Source: Cyrtodaria siliqua (taxonomy: Eukaryota > Mollusca > Bivalvia > Adapedonta > Hiatellidae). Taken from it: DNA of 64,000 nt. Of the stretch, positions 27,901-40,973 are shown piece by piece. Positions within the stretch are counted from its first letter, which is position 1. The number at the start of each line of letters is the position of its first letter. Position numbers and translations under genes: made by a program. The stretch lies in contig JAWPHD010003103.1 of assembly GCA_037043455.1 (NCBI GenBank), positions 62,001 to 126,000 on the forward strand, in the 5' to 3' direction. The notes beneath the pieces are model-generated. The model was given only the letters and a program-made list of their open reading frames with translations, did not search any database and was not told where the DNA came from.

Positions 27901-30900
27901 TAACTGAAGTTAATGAGCAGAAACTTTCTATTTTTAGTAACAGTGACCTTGACCCCAGTGACCCAAATGCAATCCCAAGCGTTATTTTCATATAAGCTAC
28001 CTAACCATAAAGTTTCATTCCAACATCTCATTCCTAACTGAAGTTACTGAGCGGGAAACTTCTTTCTATTTTTAGTAGCAGTTACCTTAACCCCAGTGAA
28101 CCCAAATGCAATCCCAAGCTTCCTCGTCATATAAGCTACCTACCCGTAAAGTTTCATTTCTATATCTCATTCCTAACTGAAGTTATTGAGGGAAAACAGT
28201 TTTTCTATTTTTAGTAACAGTGACCTTGACCCCAAAGGCAATCCCATGCTTTCTTTTCATATAAGCCACCTACCCATAAAGTGTACGTCCAATATCTCAT
28301 TCTTAACTGAAGTTATTGAGGGGAAACCGTTTTCTGTTTTTAGTAACAGTGACCTTGACCCCAGTGATGCCAAATGCAATCCCAAGCTTCATTTTCATAA
28401 AAGCTACCTACCCATGATGTAAAATTCCAATATCTCATTCCAACTGAAGCTATTGAGCAGAACGTTTTTTCTATTTTTTAGTATCAATGTCCTTGACCTT
28501 GACCCCAGTGACACCAAATGCAATCCCAAGCTTCCTTTTCATATAAGCTACCTACCCATAATGTTTCATTCCAATATCTCATTTCTAACTGAATTATTGT
28601 GCAGAAATCGTTTTTCTATATATTTAGTAACAGTGACCTTGACCCCAGTGACCATATATTTAATCCCAAGCTTCCTTTTCATATAAGCTACCTACCTATA
28701 AAGCTTCATTCCAATATCTCATTCCTAAGTGAAGTTACTGAGTGGAAACTGTTTTTTCTATTTTTAATAGCAGTGACCTTGACCTTGATACCAGTGATCC
28801 CAAATACAATACAAGCTTCCTTTCCATATAAGCTACCTACCCATAAAGTTTCATTCTAAGATCTCATTCCTAACTGAAGTTACTGAGCGGAAACCGTTTT
28901 TCTATTTTTAGTAACAGTGACCTTGACCCCAGTGATGCCAAAATGCAATCCCAAGCTTCCGTGTCATATAAGCTACCTACCCATAAAGTTTCATTCCAAT
29001 ATCTCATTCCTAACTAAAGTTACTGAGCAGAAACCGTTTCTATTTTTAGTAGCAGTTACCTTGACCCCAGTGAACCCAAATGCAATCCCAAGCTTCCTCG
29101 TCATATAAGCTACCTACCCGTAAAGTTTCATTTCTATATCTCATTCCTAACTGAAGTTATTGAGGGAAAACAGTTTTTCTATTTTTAGTAACAGTGACCT
29201 TGACCCCAAAGGCAATCCCATGCTTTCTTTTCATATAAGCTACCTACCCATAAAGTGTACGTCCAATATCTCATTCTTAACTGACGTTATTGAGGGGAAA
29301 CCGATTTCTGTTTTTAGTAACAGTGACCTTGACCCCAGTGATGCCAAATGCAATCCCAAGCTTCATTTTCATAAAAGCTACCTACCCATGATGTAAAATT
29401 CCAATATCTCATTCCTAACTGAAGCTATTGAGCAGAACGTTTTTTCTATTTTTTAGTATCAATGTCCTTGACCTTGACCCCAGTGACACCAAATGCAATC
29501 CCAAGCTTCCTTTTCATATAAGCTACCTACCCATAATGTTTCATTCCAATATCTCATTTCTAACTGAATTATTGTGCAGAAATCGTTTTTCTATATATTT
29601 AGTAACAGTGACCTTGACCCCAGTGACCATATATTTAATCCCAAGCTTCCTTTTCATATAAGCTACCTACCTATAAAGCTTCATTCCAATATCTCATTCC
29701 TAAGTGAAGTTACTGAGTGGAAACTGTTTTTTCTATTTTTAATAGCAGTGACCTTGACCTTGATCCCAGTGACCCCAAATACAATACAAGCTTCCTTTCC
29801 ATATAAGCTACCTACCCATAAAGTTTCATTCTAAGATCTCATTCCTAACTGAAGTTACTGAGTGGAAACCGTTTTTCTATTTTTAGTAACAGTGACCTTG
29901 ACCCCAGTGATGCCAAAATGCAATCCCAAGCTTCCGTGTCATATAAGCTACCTACCCATAAAGTTTCATTCCAATATCTCATTCCTAACTAAAGTTACTG
30001 AGCAGAAACCGTTTCTATTTTTAGTAGCAGTGACCTTGACCCCAAATGCAATCCCAAGCTTCATTTTCATATTTTTAGTAATACCCCAGTGACCCAAATG
30101 CAATCTCAATACTTCCTTTTCATATAAGGTAGCTACCCGTAAAGTTTCATTCCAATATCTCATTCCTACCTAAAGTTACTGAGCGGAAACCATTTTCTAT
30201 TTTTAGTAGCAGTGACCTTGACTCCAGTGACCCCCAAATGCAATCCCAAGCTTCCTTTTTATATCAGCTAGCTACGCATAAAGCTTCATAGCTACCTACC
30301 CATAAAGTTTCATTCCAATATCTCAGTCCTAACTGTAGTTATTGAGCAGAAAACATTTTTTCTATTTTTAGTAACAGTGACATTTTACCTTGACCCAGTG
30401 ACCCCAAATAAAAACCCAAGCTTCCTTTTCATATAAGCTACCTACCTACCCATACATTTTCATTCCAATATCTCATTCCTAACTGAAGTTATTGAGCTGC
30501 AACTGTTTTCCTAATTTTAGTAACAGTGTCCTTGACCCCAATGACCCCAAATGCAATCCCAAGCTTCCTTTTCATAAAGCTACCTACCCATAAAGTGTCA
30601 GTCCAATATCTCATTCCTAACTGAAGTTATTGAGGGGAAACCGTTTTTTTATTTTTAATAACAGTGACCTTGACCTCAGTGATGCCAAATGCAATCCCAA
30701 GCTTCCTTTTCTTAAACGCTACCTACCCATAAAGTTTTATTCCAATATCTCATTCCAAACTAAAGTTATTGAGCGAAACCGTTTTCCTATTTTTAATAAC
30801 AGTGACCTTGACCCCAGTGACACCAAGTGCAATCCCAAGCTTCCTTTTCATATAAGCTACCTAACCATGTTTCATTCCAATATCTCATTTCTAACTGAAG

Positions 30901-31600
30901 ATATTGAGCAGATTTTTTTCTATTTTTAGTAAGTGACCTTGACCCCAGTGATCCCAAATGCAATCCCAAGCTTCCGTTTCATAAAAGCTACCTACCCATA
31001 ATGTTTCATTCCAATATCTCATTCCTAACTGAAGTCATTGAGCAGAAACTTTCTATTTTTAGTAACAGTGACCTTGACCCCAGTGACCCAAATGCAATCC
31101 CAAGCTTCCTTTTCATATAAGCTACCTAACCATAAAGTTTCATTCCAACATCTCATTCCTAACAGAAGTTACTGAGCGGGAAACTGTTTTCTATTTTTAG
31201 TAGCAGTTACCTTGACCCCAGTGACCCCAAATGCAATCCCAGGCTTCCTTTTCATATAAGCTAGCTACCAATCAAGTTTCATTCCAATATCTCAATCCTA
31301 ACTGAAGTTATTGAGCGGAACCATTTTTCTATTTTTAGTAACAGTGACCTTGACTCCAAATGCAATCCCAAGCTTCCTTTTCATATAAGCTACCTACCCA
31401 TAAAGCTTCATTCCACTATCTCATTCCTAACTGAAGTTATTGAGCAGAAACTTTCTATTTTTAGTAACAGTGACCTTGATCCCAGTGACCCCAAATACAA
31501 TACCAAGCTTCCTTTCATATAAGCTAGCTACCCATAAAGTTTCATTCATATCTCATTCCTAACTGAAGTAACTGAGCAGAAACCAAGCTTCCTTTTCATA
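24933..31600 (+). repeat. 6.7-kb tandem array of ~125-150-bp units (~45 copies)
   Basis: Each unit reads in order: TAGTAACAGTGACCTTGACC, CCAGTGACCCCAAATGCAAT, CCCAAGCTTCCTTTTCATAT, AAGCTACCTACCCATAAAGT, TTCATTCCAATATCTCATTC, CTAACTGAAGTTATTGAGC and GAAACCGTTTTTCTATTTT. Units diverge by substitutions and small deletions. Higher-order copying is visible: 28073-29046 is repeated at 29047-30021, and the unit at about 27140-27290 recurs near 30490-30640. Many short plus-strand ORFs here (NSDLDPSDAKCNPKL) are by-products. TGACCTTGA occurs in most units. Confidence 0.95.
28073..30021 (+). repeat. Two adjacent ~974-bp higher-order copies
   Basis: Landmarks separated by 974-975 bp include AAGCTTCCTCGTCATATAAG (28118 and 29091), GACCATATATTTAATCCC and CTACCCATGATGTAAAATTC. 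Differences are few, implying recent duplication of a seven-unit block. Confidence 0.9.
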
Positions 31601-31601
31601 T

Positions 31602-32900
31602 AAACCCCAAAACTAGAATGTCGAATTAGGAGTTACCAACTCATAATTCATTTTACGCATATTCTATCACGGGTAGTTTAAGAACCTGTGAATAAATATA
31701 AACTTTAAAAGAAACTAACCCGCCAAATTACTCTGCAAAATCGTTGATCATAACTCTGTCCAGATGTTCAGGTCATATAATTATTATCTGTGCGGATTGA
31801 AAGTAAAGTTTAATTTACGGTTTTTAAAATACCCGTGATCACATAATTTTTATGCGTAAAATGAATTATGAGTTGGGAACTCTTAATTCGACGCTCCAGT
31901 TTTGGGGTTTGGCCTGGCTGGCCTGGCTGGTCAAAGCCGTTTATATTGTGTCTAAAGAGTTTGGATTCTCAAAATAGGTAAGTTTTATATATATATATAT
32001 ACCTTGTCAGTAGGTTTAGAAGCAGCGTACAAGTTATAAAATTCAGCTGTTGTTGACGGGATAGCTACTTTAATTGGCACATATACATTATTATATGACC
32101 TCAGAATTTCGATTAACGGTTCTGTAGCGTAATTTTGCTGTCAATTGGCGGGACAGTTTCTTAAAAGTTTCATGAAAATCGGTTATAAAACGTAGGAGTT
32201 AAGCTTGAGATTCGAAAAGCTTCACGGTCTCATTACTCCACCAAAAATCATTCGACCGGAAGAACGTCCGGACAATAAGTGATACTAGACATCATACTGA
32301 TACTTCCTGTGAAGCTTCATGAAAATCAGATGAAAAATGAAGGAGTTACAAAGGTAAAAGATGAGTGAATTATGCGCACAACACACCTTCTTATCCTGAT
32401 AAACATTTGTGTGTTGCCTCAAAGTCACAATCCCGCCAAAAAGCAAATTTGACAACAGATGTACACTGCTTCTAGACCTACTGACGATGAGGTATAAACA
32501 TGTATTGACGATGAGGTATATACATGTATTGACGATGAGGTATATACATGTATTGACGATGAGGTATATACATGTATTGACGATGAGGTATATACATGTA
32601 TTGACGATGAGGTATATACATGTACTGACGATGAGGTATATACATGTATTGACGATGAGGTATATACATGTATATAACTTACATATTTTGAGAATCTAAA
32701 CTCTACAGAAAAAATATAAACGGCTTTAGCCAGCCAGATCAAAATACAAAACTGGAGAGGTTACCAACTCATAATTCATTTTTAATCGGCACATATACAT
32801 TATTATATGACCTGAACCCCTGGACAGAGTTTTGAGCAACGGTTTTATAGTGCAGTTTTGCCGTTATTTGGCGGGTTAGTTCCTTTAAATACTTTTAAGA
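31602..32900. mobile_element. Cluster of inverted foldback-family copies
   Basis: 31602-31659 and 31850-31910 are inverted repeats of about 58 bp (ends AAACCCCAAAACT and AGTTTTGGGGTTT), and pairing continues inward through ATCACGGGTA. The block GGTCAAAGCCGTTTATATTG...GATTCTCAAAATAGGTAAGT (31929-31985) is inverted at 32680-32735. The GAAACTAACCCGCCAAA end (31711-31727) reappears inverted at 32870-32888. The cluster follows the end of the 145-bp array directly. No transposase is present. Family members also occur at 10.8-12.2 kb. Confidence 0.75.
32482..32673 (+). repeat. 24-bp minisatellite, eight copies
   Basis: Eight near-identical 24-bp units starting TGACGATGAGGTATATACAT occupy exactly 192 bp. 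Being a multiple of three and nearly stop-free, it opens ORFs on both strands (LTMRYIHV on plus). In the related copies at 12.1 kb and 32.0 kb the same place has only a TA-rich tract and one CCTCGTCG or CCTTGTCA motif. Confidence 0.95.
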
Positions 32901-33250
32901 TTTACTAGAGACAATTTTGGATGTATTTGATCTTTGACCTCGACCTTTTAGGTATGGACCCGATTCTTGCACACACCACCTTCTCATTGTGATTATCATT
33001 TGTGCCAAGTTTCGTGAAATTCCCTTCAGTACTTTCAAAGTTATGGCTGAGACACAACTTCCGACTCATTTGACCCTGACCTTTGGACAGCCTGATTAAT
33101 GTGTGTCACACACCTCCTTGTGATTACAAGTTTTGTGAAGTTACATGAAATTCACTTTAGTATTTTCTAAGTTATGAATGAGACATGATTGTTTCGGACG
33201 GATGGACAAACAGACAGACAAACGGTGCGATACTATATGGTCCCTCACTT
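32901..33250 (+). repeat. Dispersed repeat ending in GGACGGATGGACAAAC
   Basis: Repeats the pattern TTCGTGAAATTCCCTTCAGT ... TTTGACCCTGACCTTTGGAC ... TTCACTTTAGTATTTT, then CGGACGGATGGACAAACAGA (33186-33205). It is non-coding. Confidence 0.6.
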
Positions 33251-35010
33251 CAGGAGGAGAAAAAGGTACATACCAACGAGATTTGTTCAATAGCACCATA
33301 AAAAGCCTGAATTGTCCTAAAAGTCCAGCTTAAAAGTAGCCAAGTGTTGACCAAATATACTGTAAACCGGAAAGTGTTGTTGGATGTATAAATATAGGAC
33401 ACATATAGACATTTGTTTCACATATTTATTTCATTGCATTATCAAGTGACACTAAGATCAGGAATTAAAAGAGTTATTGCATGTAACAAGTTCTGTGGAC
33501 AGATATGAAAACAATGGAAGATGACACACTGAACTACGGCAAAAATAACTGGAGTATAAATATGGTCCTATGATCCGTTGGCGTATACAGGCAGAATAAT
33601 TGTTAGTTAGGCTCAATCAATCTGATGGCTTCACCATCACCATCATCTCCCAGAATCCAAATGTTTATGTAACAAAATGATTTTGTTATTTTCATTTAAG
33701 AATTTTAGATATATATCACAAGAGTATTCTCCCTTTTTAAAAAAATCACAACAGTATTCTCCCTTTTTAAAAAAGCTATGTCAGACAGAAATTCTGAAAA
33801 GTTCTTGCAAAAATCGAATGAAAATAGATTAAATAATAATTAAGGGCCATTAACTTTGCTGTTTTAGTCCGCCCTGGCTAGTTTTTGCATTTGTCCACAC
33901 TTGAATTTAAATGAATACTACTGCTTTCGGGCCGATAAATTTCATCACATGCTATATGTAAGGACTTGCCAAGTCCTGTAAAATGTATGCCATCAAGATG
34001 GACATTTTGTTATTTGTTTTATAAAGTGAACAAGGCAAACAAAGACAAAGCGAAAGTACCGGACAATAATTCCACACAGATGCAATATTTTATCAGCACC
34101 GCATCTTTACGCCGTTTTCAGACAAATAAATACTAGACCACAGTAAAGTAAATGTATACACTTTACAATAACAAATGAAAATATGATGAACAGCGATATA
34201 AAAACTTGTGTGCTCAAAAACATCATCTATCCGAGAAAACAACTAGGACGAGCATGTATATCTGCAAAAAATGGTTGATGTTCTAAATGGAAATGAATGC
34301 ATCTTACATTAGTACTAAGGATTACGCTGGATCTGGCAGCATTACAAGATGGATGTATTTATATTCTCCTAATTCTCTGTATTTTGATTCTGTTTTGCAA
34401 TATGCATAAATACACAAGGCAATGACACCAAGGCTATAGTTTCTACTAGCAGCTGGGGTATAAGGTGGTGGGCAAGTATTCAGTTGTATGTGGCAAGAGA
34501 AACTACTCCTTCAATAAAGATCTTTTTAGTGAATCGTATAATATTATTGAAAAAAATCACGATACAAAACATAACCTTTCATAAAAGCCAATATATGTGA
34601 TATAATGATGACATCTGTACATGTAGTGTCAATCACCTTTTTCCCGTATAAACAATATTTCCAAACACATGCAATAAACTCATAATCTTTGTGTCGGATA
34701 CACGAGACGTATCCAACTATTCGTAACAATTGGTATTCTCAACCATTATTTACAACAACCATTGTTGAAATAATATCAATATGCCAAACACTTACTCTTA
34801 TCAAGAATGATTTTGAATACCTCAAAGGGAAGCAACTTTAATGGAGCTAGTTGTGGGATGTGTTTAATGACGAGACCGTACACATGCAAGTGGCTCGCTC
34901 TGAAATGTGTATCGTGTATCAAAATAACAAATATTTTATGTTTTGGTCTTGCCCAAGTCTTTATCGTCTTGATCATCTAAGAAATGATGGACCATCATTA
35001 CAGTTATTGT
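33251..35010. other. No gene recognised
   Basis: AT-rich non-coding sequence. A 29-bp segment (TCACAAGAGTATTCTCCCTT) is duplicated at 33716-33775. It lies downstream of MARK in that gene's orientation, but nothing indicates that the transcript reaches here. Confidence 0.5.
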
Positions 35011-35012
35011 CT

Positions 35013-35136
35013 TCCCTCTGAGGTGTCCGTAACAATTTTCCATTTCCTCTGAGGTGTCCGTTACAATTCTCCATTCCCTCTGAGGTGTCCGTTACAATTT
35101 TCCATTCCCTCTGAGGTGTCAGTTACAATTCTCCAT
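35013..35136 (+). repeat. 31-bp tandem repeat, four copies
   Basis: Units contain CCTCTGAGGTGTCCGTTACA, alternating ATTTTCC and ATTCTCC. Confidence 0.9.
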
Positions 35137-35317
35137 ATAAGAGCAACTATTTTAGTGAAACAAGAGAGAGTGAGCAATAGTAAAGTAGTCAGAACATGTC
35201 TGAAAATAGAATAACTAATAGTACCATCTAATGTTTGTTCATAATGCTTTTTATTCAACTCAAATATACACTGTATCACATAAACCTTATCTAGCCAATA
35301 GTTGTGCATAATCATGC

Positions 35318-36013
35318 AGCATCCACATGGATATCACATACATAATATTGTATACAGCATCCACATGGATATCACATACATAATATTGTATACAACATCC
35401 ACATGGATATCACATACATAATATTGTATACAGCATCCACATGGATATCACATACATAATATTGTATACAGCATCCACATGGATATCACATACATAATAC
35501 TGTATACAGCATATGGATATCACATACATAATACTGTATACAGCATCCACATGGATATCGCATACATAATACTGTATACGGCATCCACATGGATATCACA
35601 TGGATATCGCATACATAATACTGTATACGCAATCAACATGGATATCGCATACATAATATTGTATACGGCATCAACATGGATATCACATACATAATATTGT
35701 ATACAGCATCAACATGGATATCACATACATAATATTGTATACAGCATCCACATGGATATCACATACATAATATTGTAAACAGCATCCACACGGATATCAC
35801 ATACATAATATTGTATACAGCATCAACATGGATATCACATACATAATATTGTATACAGCATCAACATGGAAATAACATACATAATATTGTATACGGCATC
35901 AACATGGATATCACATACATAATACTGTATACAGCATCCACATGGACATCACATACATAATATTGTATACAGCATCCACATGGATATCACATACATAATA
36001 TTGTATACAGCAT
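35318..36013 (+). repeat. 38-bp tandem array (~18 copies)
   Basis: Units contain CATCCACATGGATATCACAT then ACATAATATTGTATACAG. Variants have CAACATGG, ATATCGCAT or ACTGTATAC, and one unit is shortened near 35510. ORFs inside are repeat by-products. Confidence 0.95.
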
Positions 36014-36050
36014 ACTCTGTAGGCTAGAGGCTGTGGAGGACAGATCACTG

Positions 36051-37425
36051 TTAAAGGGGTTGATGCACTATTTTCAAACAAGGTTTATTTTAATGGGTTC
36101 CGACTAACTTGAAAACGCGTCTTTTTACCATATATGGCATATTGACAAAATGTGTTTTAAAGCAAAGAAAATCACTGTTAATGCAAAGCAAGAGGTCAAT
36201 GACCTTGAAGCTCTACTGATAGGTTTTGATAGCTAGATCAGCATTCCTGTGAAATTTTATGAAATCTGTCAAGTAGTTTCAGAGGAGTAGTCGCTACAAG
36301 TTTTAACTATATAACTCTATGTAAACAAAGATAGCCGCTGGCAGCAGTGTTTAATGTTGAATCAAAATAATTTTCAACAAGGACCAACATCATGTCATGC
36401 TGATCATTTTAGAAAAAGTTTCATATCAATATCATTTATAGTTTTCAAGAAGTAGTTGCCCAAAAAATGTTAAAAATCTATTTTTAGCCATGGTGGCCAT
36501 CTTGAATTTCAGTCCGACCTGAAATTTTGCAAGAATCAACTAGGCATCAAGAGCAACATTCCTGTCGAGTTCCATGAAGTAGTTTCAGAGGAGCAGTCGC
36601 TACAAGTTTTGACCATATAACTCTATGTAAACAAAGATGACCGCTGGCAGCCATGTTTGACATCCAATCAAAATGAACTTTGGTCAGGATCAACTGCGTC
36701 GTGCCAGTCATTTTGGTAAAGGTCCCAAATCAATATCACTTACGGTTTTTGAGAAGTAGTCGCCACAAAATCGCATTTTTAAAATCTATTTTTAGCCGTG
36801 GCAGCCATCTTGAATTTCTGGGCGACCTGAATTTTTGCTAGGATCAAGTAGACATCCGGAGCAACATTCCTGTGAAGTTTTATGAAAATCCGTCAAGTAG
36901 TTTCAGAGGAGTAGTCGCCACAAGTTTTTCCTATATAACTCTATGTAAACAAAGATGGCCGCTGATGGCAATGTTTGACATCCAATCAAAATTAACTTTG
37001 GTTAGGATCAACTACATCTCATGCCAGTCATTTGGTAAAGGTTCCAAATCAATATCACTCATGGTTTTTGAGAAGTAGTCGCCACAAAAGGGCATTTTTA
37101 TAAAATCTATTATTAGCCATGGTGGCCATCTTGAATTTCTGCTGATCTTTGATTAGTCGAGCTAATAAGAAAACAATTTGTACATTTTACATATGTATAT
37201 ATAGTTTTAATCTATTTGCAGCGATTTTCTTTGCTTTAAAATATAATTTGTCAATATGCTCTATATGGTAAAATGGCCAGCTACATTTATGTTCTTTGTA
37301 AATTTTCAATAGGTCATATCTCCTTTATTTTTCATGGTATTTTCATAATTCTTTCAGCTTTTTTCAAGTTTTTCAGAGACCTTTTAAATAAATTTTGTTT
37401 GAAAATAGTACATCAACCCCTTTAA
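36051..37425. mobile_element. TTAA-ended foldback element, copy 1, with nested insertion
   Basis: The left end TTAAAGGGGTTGATGCACTA (36051-36070) and the reverse complement of the right end TTAAAGGGGTTGATGTACTA (37406-37425) begin long inverted repeats. The arms are about 125 bp or more and include TTTTACCATATATGGCATAT and GCAAAGAAAATC. The centre is filled by the CAAGAGG repeat at 36189-37165. A related copy without that insertion is at 47774-48309. TTAA at both ends suggests a piggyBac- or Kolobok-type target. Confidence 0.8.
36189..37165 (+). mobile_element. CAAGAGG...GAGCTAA repeat, copy 2
   Basis: Starts CAAGAGGTCAATGACCTTGA, ends TGCTGATCTTTGATTAGTCG then AGCTAA. The interior units (GTCAAGTAGTTTCAGAGGAG, CTCTATGTAAACAAAGATGG, GGTGGCCATCTTGAATTTC) match copy 1. 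The GACGGACG stretch before the 3' hairpin is absent here. It lies wholly within the spacer of a foldback element, so it inserted later. Confidence 0.75.
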
Positions 37426-38480
37426 CAATTATGTAAAATTACTAACGTTCCTCTTTCCTTAGCGCTCTTCATCACTAAGACAGTGACTAAAATAAAACAT
37501 CTCAAGCGGAGGTTTGAAACTTCAAGCACTCTCATATCTTGGAAATTGTATAACAAAATATCTTAAAATTGTACATCAAAAAGTGTTACAAACCCAGCTT
37601 GAATTGATGAATATGAATGCCGAAAGTATACAGCTCAGCTGATGTATATTTTAAAGGCACACACGGTTTCATGCTTTACTGTCATCCAATCTGTTTTTGA
37701 AAGCAAAATATGCTTTCCATGCTGTTCTAATGAAAGAGAAGCCAACAGATTTATTATCCAATAGATTTCTTTTAAAAATAACGGATACCCCTCTATTTGT
37801 AAATGTTTGTTGCACATTGTAGACCTTGACCTTTGACCTACTGACCTAAAAAACAACATCTTTGCCTCATGGGTAGTCTATGAAGTTTCATAATCCTAGG
37901 TTAAAAACAGGTACCATAGATGTCTTTTTGATGTAGTCTGTGTCTAGAGTAGTACTTTTTTTAAACTTAATTGCGCACGTCAAACCTCCGCTTATGACCT
38001 TTTAAATAAAAGCTGTTTTCGTCAACTGCATGGTGATTTAAGACTGTTTCGCTGAGATATTTATACACTTGTAAGAAATCACATACTCATATTGCCTTTT
38101 TTATCCGTAACAATTTGAGTTTTTGCAAATATTTTTTTATTATGCCACAGTTTAATAATTATACATCAGTGAGTTAACATGAAACAAAACTTACACACTT
38201 TTTCTATCTATGGGACAACTGTTTGATTATTGTAATTTAACATTAATTTAACATGAAGGGTTACGATTATGAGTTAGGCATGCAACGGTTCGAGATGAGA
38301 AAAAGCCTACATACCTGTGCCAAAACATGGAATCATTGTTCAATTGTTAATCCAATTCTGTCCTTCCAATTGCAATCTTAATGGGTTTTTGTGATTTATG
38401 TTCATAGTATTGTAAATCATAAAATGATCAAACAATCGGAAAAAAAAATGTGCAAATATGGTTCCTTCTCAGGACTCCAC
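37426..38480. other. No gene recognised
   Basis: AT-rich. At 37820-37850 there is GACCTTGACCTTTGACCTAC, an isolated fragment of the nuclear-receptor-half-site-like repeat sequence. A 74-codon minus-strand ORF (37635-37859) has no recognisable features. Confidence 0.4.
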
Positions 38481-38489
38481 TTTCAGCTA

Positions 38490-39386
38490 GTGAACATGAG
38501 TACCGTCTTCAATTATTGAACGTGAGTACCATCTTCAACTAGTGAACATGAGTACCGTGTTCAAGTAGTGAACATGAGTACCATCTTCAAGTAGTGAACA
38601 TGAGTACCGTCTTCAAGTAGTGAACATGAGTACCGTCTTCAAGTAGTGAACATGAGTACCGTCTTCATGAGTACCGTCTTCAAGTAGTGAACATGAGTAC
38701 CGTCTTCAAGTAGTGAACATGAGTACCGTCTTCCAAGTAGTGAACATGAGTACCGTCTTCAAGTCGTGAACATGAGTACCGTCTTCCAAGTAGTGAACAT
38801 GAGTACCGTCTTCAAGTAGTGAACATGAGTACCGTCTTCAAGTAGTGAACATGAGTACCGTCTTCAAGTCGTGAACATGAGTACCGTCTTCAAGTCGTGA
38901 ACATGAGTACCGTCTTCAAGTCGTGAACATGAGTACCGTCTTCAAGTAGTGAACATGAGTACCGTCTTCAAGTCGTGAACATGAGTACCGTCTTCAACTA
39001 GTGAACATGAGTACCGTCTTCAACTAGTGAACAAGAGTACCGTCTTCAAGTAGTGAACATGAGTACCGTCTTCAAGTAGTGAACATGAGTACCGTCTTCA
39101 AGTAGTGAACATGAGTACCGTCTTCAAGTAGTGAACATGAGTACCGTCTTCAACTAGTGAACATGAGTACCGTCTTCAACTACTGAACATGAGTACCGTC
39201 TTCAAGTAGTGAACATGAGTACCGTCTTCAAGTAGTGAACATGAGTACCGTCTTCAAGTAGTGAACATGAGTACCGTCTTCAAGTAGTGAACATGAGTAC
39301 CGTCTTCAAGTAGTGAACATGAGTACCGTCTTCAAGTAGTGAACATGAGTACCGTCTTCAAGTAGTGAACATGAGTACCGTCTTCA
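38490..39386 (+). repeat. 26-bp tandem array (~34 copies)
   Basis: Units contain GAACATGAGTACCGTCTTCA followed by AGTAGT, ACTAGT or AGTCGT. Copies are very uniform, with one partial unit near 38660 and a few one-base insertions. Confidence 0.97.
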
Positions 39387-40973
39387 CTAAGGTAGTTATA
39401 TACACTGGAAGGAGTCGTATATACCCAAAGAGATGTGAAAAGATTAAATTAACAAAATCTCGAAAAAAATTATTAAAACATTAACAATTTCTAGAGCTAG
39501 AGCAGTTAAAATTGTCAACTTGATATTACATTTGGAAGTTAGCATTAGATATAACGATGACACAATGTTGTAAAACCTGTAGCACAGTGGCCGATTCCAA
39601 AGAACCTTAACCAACATTCAGCGACTCTAATGAATATGTAGTTTTTCCCCACAAGGATCTGCATCTGATATGCACAAAGCTCTGGTGGAAGTAAAGGTAC
39701 AACGTGTTTACCTTAAACTGTACACTGTAATGTGCTTTATTAATCTCTGTACATGATTACTCTAGTTTAGTGTTCACGGTCACTTCTTACAAATAGTAAT
39801 TACTTACTATATATATAGAGATATATATATATTATTTTACACGTATTTACATATATGTACAAAATTAAAACCTAAAGATATTAAGTATGATGATGAGTTT
39901 CCATAATCCAAATGAGAAGGCTGGATACGAAGTTTCCAAAGGTCAAGAGTAGCTTCCCCTAGGGGAAATAACTCATGGATCACAGTTGTGAAGTACCCTG
40001 CCTTTGGAGGCTGATTACAAGATTTCTGAAGAACAAGAATAATTTCCCCTTGAAACCTTATGAAAGCAATGGAAATAACTTGTAGACTCCAGCTGTAAAG
40101 TACCCTGCCTTGATAATATATGTTATGACCTGACAGAAACCGTCAGAAGTAGCCATCTTCCATGCCCTGCGTTACTAGGATCTGCAATATTCCTTCACAT
40201 AAATATTGTTCCTGATCCTTTGTAACAAAATTACTTCTTCAAAGATTTAAATGAATAATTGATTTCCAACACAAATGTTAAGCTAGCAACGTACCTAGTT
40301 GCAAGACTATACTTATTTTGTATGTAAAATCTGTATCTTCAAAGACGATTGTGCACTGCACCGTAATGCTTCCAAAATTCTGTCTAAAATAATTTAAATA
40401 CATAGATATTATGCATAAAAAGAACTTAAATCAGTCCTTAATGCAGAAATGATAAAACACGAGCATCTCTGAACCAATCTGCACAATTGAGCTGTCAGAC
40501 TGGGAATAAGCTAACCTCTCTACCTTCTCCTTGACCAGACTGGTACATTTACGTGGTACGATACTGCCTGTTATATATCACGGGGAGATGAAGCACAACA
40601 TAACCCTTTCATGCTCCTTCACTTGTGCATGCTGGGCGATACAGAACACATTTGAGTATGCATATGTGTAAAACTAAACTGGGATTACCACGTTACATTG
40701 GACACAACATTTTTATTCAAGCTATTAAGTTACAGTTACCAGTATATTTCCTGCAAAATACTGTTACATTTCTATTAATAAACTTGATAATTATCTCTTA
40801 CATTTCAATGTAGAAACAAGGTCCTTTAATTCCTGAATACTAAAATACCATCTTTAATCATTGCCCAGACACGCACAAAATCTCATTGAAGAAAAACGCT
40901 TAACAAGAAAACGTTTTACAACAAACACCTTTTACAATTTCTACACATCCCTAAACATACCAAATAATCCCTA
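39387..40973 (-). other. MARK 3' UTR and downstream sequence
   Basis: Follows the MARK stop codon in the minus orientation. The first good polyadenylation hexamer on the minus strand is AATAAA at 40717-40712, 257 nt past the stop. Another lies near 39737. Which is used cannot be told. There are no further coding segments, and ORF 40625-40813 on plus is AT-rich and unremarkable. Confidence 0.45.

Noticed and set aside
24933..31600. CRISPR-like array of regularly spaced repeats
   Set aside because: Units are contiguous tandem copies without unique spacers, in a eukaryotic genome.
32425..32742. Overlapping ORFs on both strands of about 100 codons
   Set aside because: They arise only from the 24-bp period being a multiple of three; no protein-like variation outside the repeat.
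33640..33660. Signs of an exon near GGCTTCACCATCACCATCAT
   Set aside because: Simple-sequence only; no open frame or splice signal.
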